Below are positions 20,194 to 29,860 of a stretch of DNA of 64,000 bases, piece by piece (the stretch's first letter is position 1; each line of letters opens with the position of its first letter). Below the pieces are notes generated by a model that worked only from the letters and a program-made list of their open reading frames with translations, did no database searches and was not told where the DNA came from. This DNA is from Rheinheimera oceanensis. Lineage in GTDB: Bacteria; Pseudomonadota; Gammaproteobacteria; Enterobacterales; Alteromonadaceae. The translations under genes and the position numbers were made by a program. Location: assembly GCF_018831085.1 (NCBI RefSeq), contig NZ_JAGPNM010000005.1, positions 124,001-188,000 on the forward strand. The letters run 5' to 3'.

Positions 20194-21321
20194 ATGGCAG
20201 ATGAAAGCGCCGAAAAAACCGAACAGCCCACCCCCAAGAAGCTGCAGGACGCAGCTGAAAAGGGCCAGGTTGCCCGCTCCAAGGATTTAGGCACAGCTTT
20301 TGTGTTAATTGGCAGTGCAGCCGCTTTACTGGTATTTGGCAAAATGCTGGCAATGGCGGTGCTGGATGTTGGCCAGCGCATGTTAAAGCTGGACGCAAAA
20401 GATATTTTTGAAACTAATTCTATGTTTACCGCCTGGGGCGCTGTAGGCGAAAAGCTGATGCCACCGCTGGCCGGTATTTTTATTATCATTCTTATTGCAG
20501 CTTTTATCGGCAATACCTTGTTAGGAGGGTTTAATTTTAGCTGGGAGGCAGCAGGGCCCAAAGCCAGTAAAATGAGCCCGCTAAAAGGTTTTAAGCGTAT
20601 GTTTGGTCTGCAGGCATTGGTTGAGCTGCTTAAAAGTATCCTCAAAGTTATCGTGGTAATCGGTATTGCTTATCTGCTGCTTAAAGTGTTCTTTTTCGAC
20701 ATTATGGCGCTGTCTTTAATGAGTGAGCCAAATAATATCGAATCGGCGTTACACTTTTTAGCCTGGTTGTTTTTGGGGTTATGTGCCAGCGTATCGGTAA
20801 TTGCCGTAGTCGATGCGCCATATCAGAAGTGGAATCATATAAAACAACTGAAAATGTCACTGCAGGAAATTAAAGACGAATATAAAAACAGCGAAGGCGA
20901 TCCACAAATTAAAGCCCGTATCCGCCGCACTCAAATGCAAATGTCGATGAAGCGTATGATGCAGGAAGTACCCAAAGCGGATGTTATTGTAACCAACCCG
21001 ACGCACTATGCGGTGGCGCTAAAATATGACCAGGGTAAATTCCGCGCTCCGGTAGTGGTAGCCAAAGGCGTGGATGAAATTGCCATGCATATCCGTAAAA
21101 TAGGTAATGAACATAAAGTGCCGGTTATTGAATCGCCGTCGCTGGCACGGTCTATTTACTACACCACCAAGCTTGACCATCCGATCCCCGAACAACTTTT
21201 TGCGGCTGTAGCGCAGGTTCTGGCCTATGTACATCAGCTGAAAATGTATAAAAAAGGCAAAGGCAGCCGGCCAAGAACGCTGGCAAAAGAGCTGCCGATA
21301 CCGGAAGATTTCCGCCATTAA
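20194..21321 (+). CDS. flhB: FlhB, export specificity switch protein
   Basis: FlhB changes export from rod/hook to filament substrates after autocleavage. The 375-aa protein has four membrane segments and a C-terminal cytoplasmic domain with the cleavage motif NPTH at residues 268-271. The N-terminus EKTEQPTPKKLQDAAEKGQV is typical. ATG at 20194 follows GGAGGG. It ends the fliK/fliL-flhB run; the flhA promoter follows. Confidence 0.97.
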   Translation: MADESAEKTEQPTPKKLQDAAEKGQVARSKDLGTAFVLIGSAAALLVFGKMLAMAVLDVGQRMLKLDAKDIFETNSMFTAWGAVGEKLMPPLAGIFIIILIAAFIGNTLLGGFNFSWEAAGPKASKMSPLKGFKRMFGLQALVELLKSILKVIVVIGIAYLLLKVFFFDIMALSLMSEPNNIESALHFLAWLFLGLCASVSVIAVVDAPYQKWNHIKQLKMSLQEIKDEYKNSEGDPQIKARIRRTQMQMSMKRMMQEVPKADVIVTNPTHYAVALKYDQGKFRAPVVVAKGVDEIAMHIRKIGNEHKVPVIESPSLARSIYYTTKLDHPIPEQLFAAVAQVLAYVHQLKMYKKGKGSRPRTLAKELPIPEDFRH

Positions 21322-21349
21322 ACTAAACCAACGCTGCCCTGGCTAGTAT

Positions 21350-21364
21350 TGGAACACTTCTTGC
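21350..21364 (+). promoter_or_regulatory. candidate sigma-54 promoter of flhA
   Basis: TGGAACACTTCTTGC has the GG-N10-GC spacing and a TTGC -12 element. The start would be near 21376, 28 nt before the flhA ATG. In Vibrio the flhA operon is sigma-54 dependent, which agrees. Confidence 0.6.
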
Positions 21365-21403
21365 TGAACAGCTGCATAGCGCCAATTTACTGTCAGGGTT
21401 GTC

Positions 21404-23506
21404 ATGCAGTTAGCCAGTGTTTTTAATAAATTCGACCGCACCCATTTAGCCTATGCCAAAGGTATAGCTACACCGCTGCTTATTCTCGCCGCTTTGGCGA
21501 TGATCGTGCTGCCGCTGCCGCCCTGGCTGCTGGATATGCTGTTTATCTTTAACATCGCGCTGGCGTTAGTGGTGCTGCTGGTTACTATTTATAGCCTGCG
21601 CCCGCTTGATTTTGCTGTTTTCCCCAGTGTGCTGCTTATTGCTACCATTTTGCGGTTGGCGCTTAACGTTGCCAGTACCCGGGTGATCCTGATGGAAGGC
21701 CACCAGGGCGAGGCGGCTGCCGGTAAAGTTATTGAAGCTTTTGGCTCGGTGGTTATTGGCGGTAATTTTGCTGTAGGTTTGGTGGTGTTTATTATTCTGG
21801 TAATTATTAACTTTATTGTAATTACCAAAGGTGCCGGGCGTATTGCTGAAGTATCTGCCCGTTTTACCCTGGATGCGATGCCGGGTAAGCAAATGGCCAT
21901 TGATGCCGATCTGAACTCCGGCCTTATTACCCAGGAAGAAGCCAGAGCACGGCGTGATGATGTTACCAGTGAAGCCAACTTTTACGGTTCAATGGACGGT
22001 GCCAGTAAGTTTGTTAAAGGTGATGCCATTGCCGGTATTGTGATTATGGTCGTCAGTATTGTCGGTGGATTATTTATCGGCATGGTGCAGCACAGTTTAA
22101 CCTTCGGTAATGCACTGGAAATTTATACCCTGTTAACGATAGGCGATGGTCTGGTGGCACAAATTCCGGCCTTGTTGTTATCTATCGGTACCGCCATAGT
22201 GGTAACCCGGCAGAATAAATCTGAACAAATGGGCTCGCAGGTTGTGGCGCAGCTGGGCACTACTCAGGTGCTGACAGTGGCTACTGCAGTTCTGGTTATT
22301 ATTGGTATTGTGCCGGGCATGCCGCACTTTGCGTTCTTATCTATGGCGGCCATGTTGGGCGGCGTGACATACCTTATGTATAAACGTCAGCAAAAACAAA
22401 ATACTGAACTGGTTAGCCGCAATACGCAGGAGCTGACACCGGTTGAATCTAATGTGGTTAAAGAAATCGGCTGGGATGACGTACAGGGCGTTGATACTAT
22501 CGGCCTGGAAGTGGGTTACCGTTTAATTCCGCTGGTGGATAAAGCCCAGGGCGGCGAGCTATTAAGCCGTATTAAAGGTGTGCGCAAGAAACTATCGCAA
22601 GAGCTCGGTTTTCTTATTCCAGCCGTGCATATCCGTGACAATCTGGATTTAGAACCCAACAGCTATCGTATGACATTAATGGGTGTTACCAGCGGTGAAG
22701 GTGAGCTGCGCCATGATAACGAGCTGGCGATTAACCCAGGCCAGGTATTTGGCAATGTTAAAGGCGTCGCCACTAAAGATCCTGCTTTTGGCCTGGATGC
22801 GGTATGGATTAGTAAAGATCAGCGCGAGCATGCGCAAACACTGGGTTATACCGTAGTCGATGCCGCAACAGTAGTGGCTACCCACTTAAGCCAGATTTTA
22901 ACCAACCATGCTGCCAGCTTACTGGGCCATGAAGAAGTACAAAATCTGCTGGATATGCTGGCCAAGCATTCTCCCAAACTGGTCGAAGGTTTAGTGCCGG
23001 ATACACTGGCGTTAACCACTGTGGTTAAAGTACTGCAAAACCTGCTGCAGGAAGGCGTCCCTATCCGTGATATGCGTACCATAGTGCAAACACTGGTGGA
23101 ATATGGCGCTAAAAGTCAGGATGTCGATGTGCTTACTGCGGCTTGTCGTATTGCGTTGCGCCGGCTTATCGTGCAGGAAGTGGGCGGCAGCCGCAAAGAA
23201 ATACCGGTTATTACTTTTGCACCGGAACTGGAGCAGATGCTGCACCAGTCAATGCAGGCCGCCGGTAATGATGGTGCCGGTATTGAACCGGGCCTGGCAG
23301 ATCGTATTCAGCAGTCGCTGCAGGACGCTCATCAGAACCAGGAACTTAGCGGTGACAGCGCAGTATTGCTAACGTCAGGAATTTTACGTTCAGTAATGGC
23401 ACGATTCGTGAAATACACCATTCCGGGGCTGCGGGTATTGTCTTATCAGGAAATACCCGACGATAAACAAATTCGAATTGTCAGCGTTATAGGCCAGGCA
23501 AACTAG
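21404..23506 (+). CDS. flhA: FlhA, flagellar export gate protein
   Basis: FlhA is the proton-using export gate and docking platform. The 700-aa protein has about eight membrane segments in the first 330 residues with the conserved cytoplasmic FHIPEP loop (FTLDAMPGKQMAIDADLNSG), then a large cytoplasmic domain that binds chaperone-substrate complexes. It heads flhA-flhF-flhG-fliA. Confidence 0.97.
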   Translation: MQLASVFNKFDRTHLAYAKGIATPLLILAALAMIVLPLPPWLLDMLFIFNIALALVVLLVTIYSLRPLDFAVFPSVLLIATILRLALNVASTRVILMEGHQGEAAAGKVIEAFGSVVIGGNFAVGLVVFIILVIINFIVITKGAGRIAEVSARFTLDAMPGKQMAIDADLNSGLITQEEARARRDDVTSEANFYGSMDGASKFVKGDAIAGIVIMVVSIVGGLFIGMVQHSLTFGNALEIYTLLTIGDGLVAQIPALLLSIGTAIVVTRQNKSEQMGSQVVAQLGTTQVLTVATAVLVIIGIVPGMPHFAFLSMAAMLGGVTYLMYKRQQKQNTELVSRNTQELTPVESNVVKEIGWDDVQGVDTIGLEVGYRLIPLVDKAQGGELLSRIKGVRKKLSQELGFLIPAVHIRDNLDLEPNSYRMTLMGVTSGEGELRHDNELAINPGQVFGNVKGVATKDPAFGLDAVWISKDQREHAQTLGYTVVDAATVVATHLSQILTNHAASLLGHEEVQNLLDMLAKHSPKLVEGLVPDTLALTTVVKVLQNLLQEGVPIRDMRTIVQTLVEYGAKSQDVDVLTAACRIALRRLIVQEVGGSRKEIPVITFAPELEQMLHQSMQAAGNDGAGIEPGLADRIQQSLQDAHQNQELSGDSAVLLTSGILRSVMARFVKYTIPGLRVLSYQEIPDDKQIRIVSVIGQAN

Positions 23507-23516
23507 GAGTTAACTC

Positions 23517-24902
23517 ATGAAAATCAAACGCTTTGTAGCAAAAGATATGCGCACAGCATTACAGGAAGTAAAAGAATTCCTTGGAAGCGACGCCATTATT
23601 TTGTCAAACAAAAAAGTTGCCGAAGGTGTTGAAATTGTCGCAGCGATTGATCATGAGCCTGCTCCTGCTGCCAAAGCAGCTGCTGTTGTGCCCAAACGCA
23701 CAGAGCCACGCCTGCAGATCACCGTGGCAGATGACGACGAAACAGAAGCGCCGGCAGACTCGTTAAAAGCTTTGCTGGCACGGCAAATGATTAAACAGCA
23801 AAAAAGCACTCAGCCCGCTGCAGCCACAGCGCAGAGAAAAGATGTACAGCTTGCCGCGCAGTTTGAGCGTCAAAGTTCCGGCGTTACTGCCAACGTTAGC
23901 GGTGGTGTCAGCACCGTGCAATTTACTGAACTGACTAAACAGCAGGATCAGCAAGCTAAACTGCTGCAGCAACAAATGGATGCTATGCGCAATGAAATGT
24001 TGTCTATGCGCCAGTTATTGCAGCATCAGGTGTCTGGTTTAATGTGGCAGGAACTGGCACGGCGTGAACCTGTACGGGCTTTAGTGATTGAAAATTTACA
24101 GCAATTAGGTTTGTCTGAGCAGGTAGCCGATCAATTAGCGTGCTTTATGCCGGAAGATCTTAACACCACTGATGCCTGGGATGCCGCGCTGGAACTACTG
24201 GCCGGCCAGTTAAGTACAACTAATGATGATATTTTACGCCGTGGCGGCGTCGTGGCGCTGGTAGGCCCGACCGGTGTGGGCAAAACCACTACAGTGGCAA
24301 AGCTGGCAGCAGAATTTGCCAAGCGCCATGGGGCTGATCAGGTGGCATTGATCACCACAGATAGCTACCGTATCGGTGCTTTTGAGCAACTGGCCACTTT
24401 TGGTCGTATTATTGGTTGCCCGGTTAAGCAGGCTAAAGACAGTGACGAACTGGCGTTGTTAATTAATCAGTTACAACAACGCAAACTTATACTGATAGAT
24501 ACTGCCGGTATGAGCCAGCGTGATGTGAGGCTGGCAGAAAAACTTGCATCTCTGGTACACAATAGTCGTGTCAAAATAAAAAGTTATCTGGTATTGTCTG
24601 CGACATCGCAAGCAAGGGTTATGCAGGAAAGCGTAATGCATTTCAAACGCATCCCTTTGTCTGGTTGTATTTTCACCAAACTTGACGAATGCTTAAGCTT
24701 GGGGGAAGTTATAAATGTCGCTATTCAGAATGCGTTGCCGGTTAGCTACCTGACCAACGGTCAGCGGGTACCCGAAGATATTGCTGTGGCCCAGGCGAAA
24801 ACCCTGGTGCAACAGGCAGAAACGTTACGTGTCGCGCAAAGTAGTACGGTTCATCAGTGGTATAACGACGGCATGAACCGCGCGGAAGGAACCTATGCAT
24901 AG
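23517..24902 (+). CDS. flhF: FlhF, SRP-type GTPase placing the polar flagellum
   Basis: FlhF marks the pole for flagellar assembly. The 461-aa protein has an N-terminal basic region (MKIKRFVAKDMRTALQEVKE), a Gln-rich middle and a C-terminal SRP GTPase NG domain with GPTGVGKTTTVAKLA, DTAGMSQRD and TKLDE motifs. Its presence beside flhG indicates a polar flagellum. The last 8 nt overlap flhG. Confidence 0.96.
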   Translation: MKIKRFVAKDMRTALQEVKEFLGSDAIILSNKKVAEGVEIVAAIDHEPAPAAKAAAVVPKRTEPRLQITVADDDETEAPADSLKALLARQMIKQQKSTQPAAATAQRKDVQLAAQFERQSSGVTANVSGGVSTVQFTELTKQQDQQAKLLQQQMDAMRNEMLSMRQLLQHQVSGLMWQELARREPVRALVIENLQQLGLSEQVADQLACFMPEDLNTTDAWDAALELLAGQLSTTNDDILRRGGVVALVGPTGVGKTTTVAKLAAEFAKRHGADQVALITTDSYRIGAFEQLATFGRIIGCPVKQAKDSDELALLINQLQQRKLILIDTAGMSQRDVRLAEKLASLVHNSRVKIKSYLVLSATSQARVMQESVMHFKRIPLSGCIFTKLDECLSLGEVINVAIQNALPVSYLTNGQRVPEDIAVAQAKTLVQQAETLRVAQSSTVHQWYNDGMNRAEGTYA

Positions 24903-25773
24903 TCATGAAAATATTGATGATCAAGCCAGTGGCCTGAGAAAAATGAATAAGCAGATGGTAAAAGTAATATCAATTACAGGTGGTAAAGGCGGCGTAGGTA
25001 AAACTAACGTTTCGCTAAACCTCGCCATGGCGCTATCCCAATTGGGAAAAAAAGTGCTGGTGTTGGATGCTGACCTGGGTTTAGCCAACTGCGATGTCAT
25101 GCTTGGACTGCGGGTAGAAAAAAACCTGTCGCATGTGTTGTCAGGTGAAGTTGAGCTGGATGATGTCATTATCGACGGCCCCTTTGGCATTAAAATTATT
25201 CCTGCCACATCCGGCTCTCAAAATATGACAGAACTGGCACCGGCAGAGCACGCTGGCCTTATCCGGGCGTTCAGCGAGTTAAAAACGCCGGTAGATGTGC
25301 TGTTGGTTGATACCGCAGCGGGTATTTCCGATATGGTGTTAAGTTTCTCCCGTGCCTCGCAGGATGTGCTGGTAGTAGTGTGTGATGAGCCATCATCTAT
25401 TACCGACGCCTATGCGCTGATGAAAATCCTCAGCCGTGACCACGGCGTAGAAAAATTTAAAATTGTGGCCAATATGGTACGCAGTTTAAAAGAAGGCCAG
25501 GAGCTTTTCGCCAAACTTACACGGGTAACAGATCGTTTTTTAGATGTTAATCTGGAACTGGTTGCTATCATCCCCTACGATGAAAATGTCCGTAAAGCCG
25601 CCCGTAAGCAAAAAGCCTTTATTGATATTTTTCCAAAAACGCCGGCGAGTATGGCGATAAAAAGTCTGGCTCTCAAAGCCGGCAAATGGCCTTTACCTGC
25701 CGTAGCGTCGGGGCATCTGGAGTTTTTCCTGGAGCAGTTGGTTCAACCACATACTGATCGGGGGCTGGTGTGA
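24895..25773 (+). CDS. flhG: FlhG/FleN, MinD-like ATPase controlling flagellar number
   Basis: FlhG limits flagella to the correct number by acting on FlhF and FlrA. The 292-aa protein has a deviant Walker A GGKGGVGKTN at about residues 25-34 and MinD-type motifs (LDADLGLANCDVMLGL). The N-terminus has DDQASGLRKM, the DQAxxLR activator motif that stimulates the FlhF GTPase. The stop overlaps fliA as GTGA. Confidence 0.95.
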   Translation: MHSHENIDDQASGLRKMNKQMVKVISITGGKGGVGKTNVSLNLAMALSQLGKKVLVLDADLGLANCDVMLGLRVEKNLSHVLSGEVELDDVIIDGPFGIKIIPATSGSQNMTELAPAEHAGLIRAFSELKTPVDVLLVDTAAGISDMVLSFSRASQDVLVVVCDEPSSITDAYALMKILSRDHGVEKFKIVANMVRSLKEGQELFAKLTRVTDRFLDVNLELVAIIPYDENVRKAARKQKAFIDIFPKTPASMAIKSLALKAGKWPLPAVASGHLEFFLEQLVQPHTDRGLV

Positions 25774-26489
25774 ACAGTAAACTTGCTGCCTATGGTGGTG
25801 TTGACCACATGCAACAGTTGGTTGAGCGCCATGCGCCGCTGGTAAAACGTATTGCCTATCATTTGCTGGCCCGTTTGCCGGCTAGTGTGTTGGTAGACGA
25901 CCTGATTCAGTCAGGCATGATTGGCCTGATCGAGGCGGCAAAAAACTTTGACGGCAGCAAAGGTGCCAGTTTTGAAACCTTTGCCGGTATCCGGATCCGC
26001 GGTGCTATGCTGGACGAAATGCGCCGGGGCGACTGGACTCCGCGCTCGGTGCATCGCAATGCCCGGCTGATAGCAGAAACCATAGCTGAGCTTGAATCGC
26101 AACATGGCCGTGATATAAAAGATATTGAAGTTGCTGAAAAACTTGATATATCTTTAGATGAATATCATCATATGCTCAGCGACATCAGCAGTGGCCGTAT
26201 TATTGGTATAGAAGACTTAGGTATTTCCGAGGATGTGTTAGTAACCTCGGGCGATACAGAAGGAGATCATTTATATGAATCTCAGGCCAATGAAAGCTTC
26301 CACCAGGATTTAGTGAAAACAATCAGTAATTTGCCAGAGCGGGAAGCTTTAGTGCTTTCGCTGTATTATAATGACGAGCTAAACTTAAAAGAGATTGGGG
26401 CAGTGCTTAATGTCAGCGAGTCCCGGGTAAGTCAAATTCATAGTCAGGCATTGGTCAGATTGAAAGCCAGAATGCAGGATTGGTTGTAA
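25770..26489 (+). CDS. fliA: FliA, flagellar sigma factor sigma-28
   Basis: FliA directs transcription of late flagellar and chemotaxis genes. The 239-aa protein has region 2 (DLIQSGMIGLIEAAKNFD; GASFETFAGIRIRGAMLDEM) and region 4 (LNLKEIGAVLNVSESRVSQIHSQAL). The start is GTG, overlapping the flhG stop. A GAGATA/TATCTC hairpin lies in the gap before cheY. Confidence 0.97.
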   Translation: MNSKLAAYGGVDHMQQLVERHAPLVKRIAYHLLARLPASVLVDDLIQSGMIGLIEAAKNFDGSKGASFETFAGIRIRGAMLDEMRRGDWTPRSVHRNARLIAETIAELESQHGRDIKDIEVAEKLDISLDEYHHMLSDISSGRIIGIEDLGISEDVLVTSGDTEGDHLYESQANESFHQDLVKTISNLPEREALVLSLYYNDELNLKEIGAVLNVSESRVSQIHSQALVRLKARMQDWL

Positions 26490-26497
26490 GCTATTCT

Positions 26498-26516
26498 GAG
26501 ATAAAAGTAATATCTC
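26498..26516 (+). other. small inverted repeat between fliA and cheY
   Basis: GAGATA and TATCTC are separated by 7 nt, directly before the GGAGGGG ribosome site of cheY. It has no T tract and is too weak for a terminator. It may separate or stabilise the cheY message. Confidence 0.25.
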
Positions 26517-26529
26517 GTCGGAGGGGATT

Positions 26530-26913
26530 TTGGATAAAAACATGAAAATTCTTGTGGTGGATGATTTTTCAACCATGAGACGCATAATAAAAAATCTGTT
26601 GCGTGACCTTGGCTTTACCAATGTGTCAGAGGCTGACGATGGCAGCACTGCTTTGCCAATGCTGCAAAACGGCGATTTTGACTTCGTAGTGACCGACTGG
26701 AACATGCCGGGTATGCAGGGTATTGATTTATTGCGCGCTATTCGCGCCGATGCCAAGTTAAAGCATATACCGGTATTAATGGTTACCGCTGAAGCGAAAA
26801 AAGAACAGATCATTGCCGCTGCACAAGCCGGTGTAAATGGTTATATCGTCAAGCCGTTTACGGCTGCAACCTTGCAAGAGAAGTTAGCTAAAGTATTCGA
26901 ACGGATCGGCTAA
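26530..26913 (+). CDS. cheY: CheY, chemotaxis response regulator
   Basis: CheY-P binds FliM and changes rotation. The 127-aa single receiver domain has acidic residues D11 and D12, phospho-acceptor D56 (VVTDWNMPG), the switch threonine in VLMVTAEA and the lysine in IVKPF. I use the TTG at 26530 because GGAGGGG ends a few bases before it; the in-frame ATG at 26542 would be too far from that site and would remove the family's MDKN start. Confidence 0.95.
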   Translation: MDKNMKILVVDDFSTMRRIIKNLLRDLGFTNVSEADDGSTALPMLQNGDFDFVVTDWNMPGMQGIDLLRAIRADAKLKHIPVLMVTAEAKKEQIIAAAQAGVNGYIVKPFTAATLQEKLAKVFERIG

Positions 26914-26938
26914 CCGTAGCTGACAAAGGAGTGATGCC

Positions 26939-27691
26939 ATGTCTGCGATTACGGCGCCTGTAATTTCTCTGGACCAAGCGCGGGAGCTGGTGCAGCTCCT
27001 TGAGATGGGCGAAAACGAAACAGCTAATCAAATGGTACAGCAACTGGCTGTACCAGGTTCTTCAGAGTTATTTGCTGAGGTAGGTAAACTTACCCGGCAA
27101 CTACATGATTCACTGAAAAATTTCCAGATAGACCCTTCACTGAATAATCTGTTGGAAGAAGATATTCCAGATGCGAAAAAGCGGCTGAATCATGTTATTG
27201 ATATGACAGAGCAGGCGGCAAACCGCACTATGGACGCAGTAGAGTCTTGCCTGCCAATAGCCGATCAACTGAGCCAGCAGCTGGGTAAAATTCAGCCGCA
27301 GTGGCAAAAATTAATGCAGCGGCAACTACAGTTGGGCGAGTTCAAGCAACTGTGTCATACACTGGATAATTTTTTACTGCATGCAAATACTGATTCGGGC
27401 ACCTTAAACGCGTTGCTGACAGACGTATTAATGGCACAGGATTATCAGGATCTGACCGGGCAGATTTTACGCCGGGTAATAGAGCTGGTGCGTGAAGTAG
27501 AAGAAAGCCTGATTGGCCTGCTAACGGCGTTTGGTCAATCCAGTATGATGGTGTCTGCAGAAGCTAAACCAGCAAAAAGTAAGCCTAAAGCACATGAAGC
27601 AGAAGGGCCTATTATTGATGCAGCAGAGCGTGATGACGTGGTAAGCGGTCAGGATGATGTCGATGACTTGTTATCCAGTTTGGGTTTTTAA
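26939..27691 (+). CDS. cheZ: CheZ, CheY-P phosphatase
   Basis: CheZ removes phosphate from CheY-P. The 250-aa protein forms long helices and carries the catalytic segment MAQDYQDLTGQILRR, equivalent to the E. coli Asp143/Gln147 region. The C-terminal end DDVDDLLSSLGF is the acidic CheY-binding tail. It follows cheY by 25 nt. Confidence 0.96.
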   Translation: MSAITAPVISLDQARELVQLLEMGENETANQMVQQLAVPGSSELFAEVGKLTRQLHDSLKNFQIDPSLNNLLEEDIPDAKKRLNHVIDMTEQAANRTMDAVESCLPIADQLSQQLGKIQPQWQKLMQRQLQLGEFKQLCHTLDNFLLHANTDSGTLNALLTDVLMAQDYQDLTGQILRRVIELVREVEESLIGLLTAFGQSSMMVSAEAKPAKSKPKAHEAEGPIIDAAERDDVVSGQDDVDDLLSSLGF

Positions 27692-27706
27692 CAGAGGTGT
27701 CTTTGC

Positions 27707-29848
27707 ATGAGCTTTGATATGGATGAGGATATACTGCAGGACTTCCTGGTTGAAGCCGGTGAAATCCTCGAACTATTGCAGGAACAGCTGGTAGAACTGG
27801 AAAATAATCCTGATGATGCTAATTTGCTCAATGCAATTTTCCGTGGATTTCATACCGTAAAAGGCGGCGCCGGTTTTCTGTCACTAACCGAGCTGGTTGA
27901 TGCCTGTCATGGTGCTGAAAACGTGTTTGATATACTGCGTACCGGTAAGCGCCGTGTTACCCCAGAACTGATGGACGTTATCCTGCAGTCGCTTGACAGC
28001 ATTAATGCGATGTTTGTGGAAGTGCAGAACCGCCAACCGTTAACGCCAGCCTCTGCTGCCGTGCTTGAGGCGTTACACCATTACAGTGAGCCGGAATCTG
28101 CTGCTAATCCTGCACCGGTGGTAAAAGCTGCGCCTGTGGCAAAAGCTGAACCTGTCGTAAAAGCTGAACCTGTCGTTGCTACCGATATAGCGTCCGGCGG
28201 GACAGTGGATGAAATCACTGAAGAAGAATTTGAACGCATGATGGATGAGCTGCATGGTAAAAAAGGCTCAGCCACAGCAGCCTCTGCACCAGCGTCTGAA
28301 CCTGCTGCAGCCGGTGCCGGTGATGACATCACAGACGATGAATTTGAAGCGATCCTTGATCAGTTGCATGGCAAAGGCTCGTTTATTCCTGATACTGTCG
28401 CTGCAACCCCGGAAAAAACACCAACAGCCCCGGCAAACAACACTAAAGCGGATGATGAAATAGACGATGCTGAGTTTGAAGCGCTGCTGGATCAGTTACA
28501 CGGTAAGGGCAAAGCGCCGGTTGCCGTAGACACCAAACCTGCGCCAGCCAGCCAGGCTGCGTCACCAGCTAAAGCAGAGGAAACAAAAGCCGCAGCAGCG
28601 CCGGTAGCTGATAAAGCAGCGGCACAGCAGCAGGCTGCACAAGCAGAAACTACAGTACGGGTAGATACCAAGCGGCTCGATCAGATTATGAATATGGTGG
28701 GTGAGCTGGTATTGGTGCGTAACCGGCTGGTGAGTTTATCCGGAACGGTGCAAAACGAGGAAATGAGTAAAGCTATTTCCAATCTGGATGTTGTTACTGC
28801 TGATATTCAGGGCGCAGTAATGAAAACCAGGATGCAACCTATTAAGAAAGTATTTGGCCGCTTTCCCCGCGTGGTACGTGATTTGGCCCGTTCGCTGCAA
28901 AAAGACATTGAACTGGTGCTGGAAGGTGAAGATACCGATCTGGATAAAAACCTGGTGGAGGCACTGGCCGATCCATTGGTGCATTTGGTGCGTAACTCAG
29001 TAGACCACGGTATAGAACTGCCGGATGTGCGGCAAAAAGCCGGTAAAAAGCGTACCGGTATTGTAAAACTGGCAGCGGCTCAGGCTGGCGACCATATTCT
29101 ATTGACTATTCATGATGATGGTGCCGGTATGGATCCGGAAAAACTAAAAGGTATCGCAATAAAACGCGGTATTCTTGACGTTGATGCCGCAGCACGGATG
29201 TCTGACACTGAAGCCTTTAACCTGATTTTTGCACCAGGGTTTTCTACCAAAGAACAAATTTCAGATATCTCCGGCCGCGGCGTCGGTATGGACGTAGTAA
29301 AAACAAAAATTACCCAGCTCAACGGTACTGTGCATATCCATTCTAAAATGGGTGAGGGCACCTTACTGGAGATCAAAGTACCACTGACACTGGCTATTTT
29401 GCCTACGCTGATGGTTGTTGTTGGTAAGCAAACTTTTGCTCTGCCACTGGCTGGGGTCAGTGAAATTTTCCATCTGGATCTGAATAAAACCAATGTAGTA
29501 GACGGCCAGTTGACTGTAGTAGTACGTAACAAAGCCATTCCACTGTTTTTCCTTGAGCACTGGCTGGTTAAAGGTTCTGACAAAAAACGCCGCCGTGAAC
29601 AGGGCCATGTGGTAATAGTGCAAATTGGTACCCAGCAGGTTGGTTTTGTAGTGGATTCTCTGATAGGCCAGGAAGAGGTAGTTATAAAACCTCTGGATGC
29701 ACTGCTGCAGGGCACACCAGGTATGGCCGGTGCGACTATTACTTCTGATGGTGGTATAGCGCTGATCCTGGATGTACCGAACTTGCTGAAGCACTATGCA
29801 AAGAAATCAAAAATTAAGTTTGATCGCTTCAATAAAATGACTGCCTAA
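27707..29848 (+). CDS. cheA: CheA, chemotaxis histidine kinase with three internal repeats
   Basis: CheA phosphorylates CheY and CheB in the array. The 713-aa protein has a P1 domain with H49 (FRGFHTVKGG), a Pro/Ala-rich linker, the P3 dimerisation helix pair (from about 320), the P4 kinase domain (LVRNSVDHGIE, DDGAGMD, GRGVGMDVV) and the P5 CheW-like domain. Within the linker are three copies of an acidic motif, consensus D-[DE]-I-x-[DE]-x-E-F-E-x-[ILM]-[LM]-D-[QE]-L-H-G-K, at residues 168-185, 206-223 and 250-267. In polar Vibrio arrays a linker region of CheA (the LID) binds ParP; these repeats are in the corresponding area. No clear P2 domain is seen. Confidence 0.95.
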   Translation: MSFDMDEDILQDFLVEAGEILELLQEQLVELENNPDDANLLNAIFRGFHTVKGGAGFLSLTELVDACHGAENVFDILRTGKRRVTPELMDVILQSLDSINAMFVEVQNRQPLTPASAAVLEALHHYSEPESAANPAPVVKAAPVAKAEPVVKAEPVVATDIASGGTVDEITEEEFERMMDELHGKKGSATAASAPASEPAAAGAGDDITDDEFEAILDQLHGKGSFIPDTVAATPEKTPTAPANNTKADDEIDDAEFEALLDQLHGKGKAPVAVDTKPAPASQAASPAKAEETKAAAAPVADKAAAQQQAAQAETTVRVDTKRLDQIMNMVGELVLVRNRLVSLSGTVQNEEMSKAISNLDVVTADIQGAVMKTRMQPIKKVFGRFPRVVRDLARSLQKDIELVLEGEDTDLDKNLVEALADPLVHLVRNSVDHGIELPDVRQKAGKKRTGIVKLAAAQAGDHILLTIHDDGAGMDPEKLKGIAIKRGILDVDAAARMSDTEAFNLIFAPGFSTKEQISDISGRGVGMDVVKTKITQLNGTVHIHSKMGEGTLLEIKVPLTLAILPTLMVVVGKQTFALPLAGVSEIFHLDLNKTNVVDGQLTVVVRNKAIPLFFLEHWLVKGSDKKRRREQGHVVIVQIGTQQVGFVVDSLIGQEEVVIKPLDALLQGTPGMAGATITSDGGIALILDVPNLLKHYAKKSKIKFDRFNKMTA

Positions 29849-29860
29849 AGAGAGAAAGCT

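Noticed and set aside
29110-29715. 201-codon open frame on the minus strand inside cheA
   Set aside because: Antisense to the conserved CheA kinase region and Ser-rich without motifs; a composition artefact.
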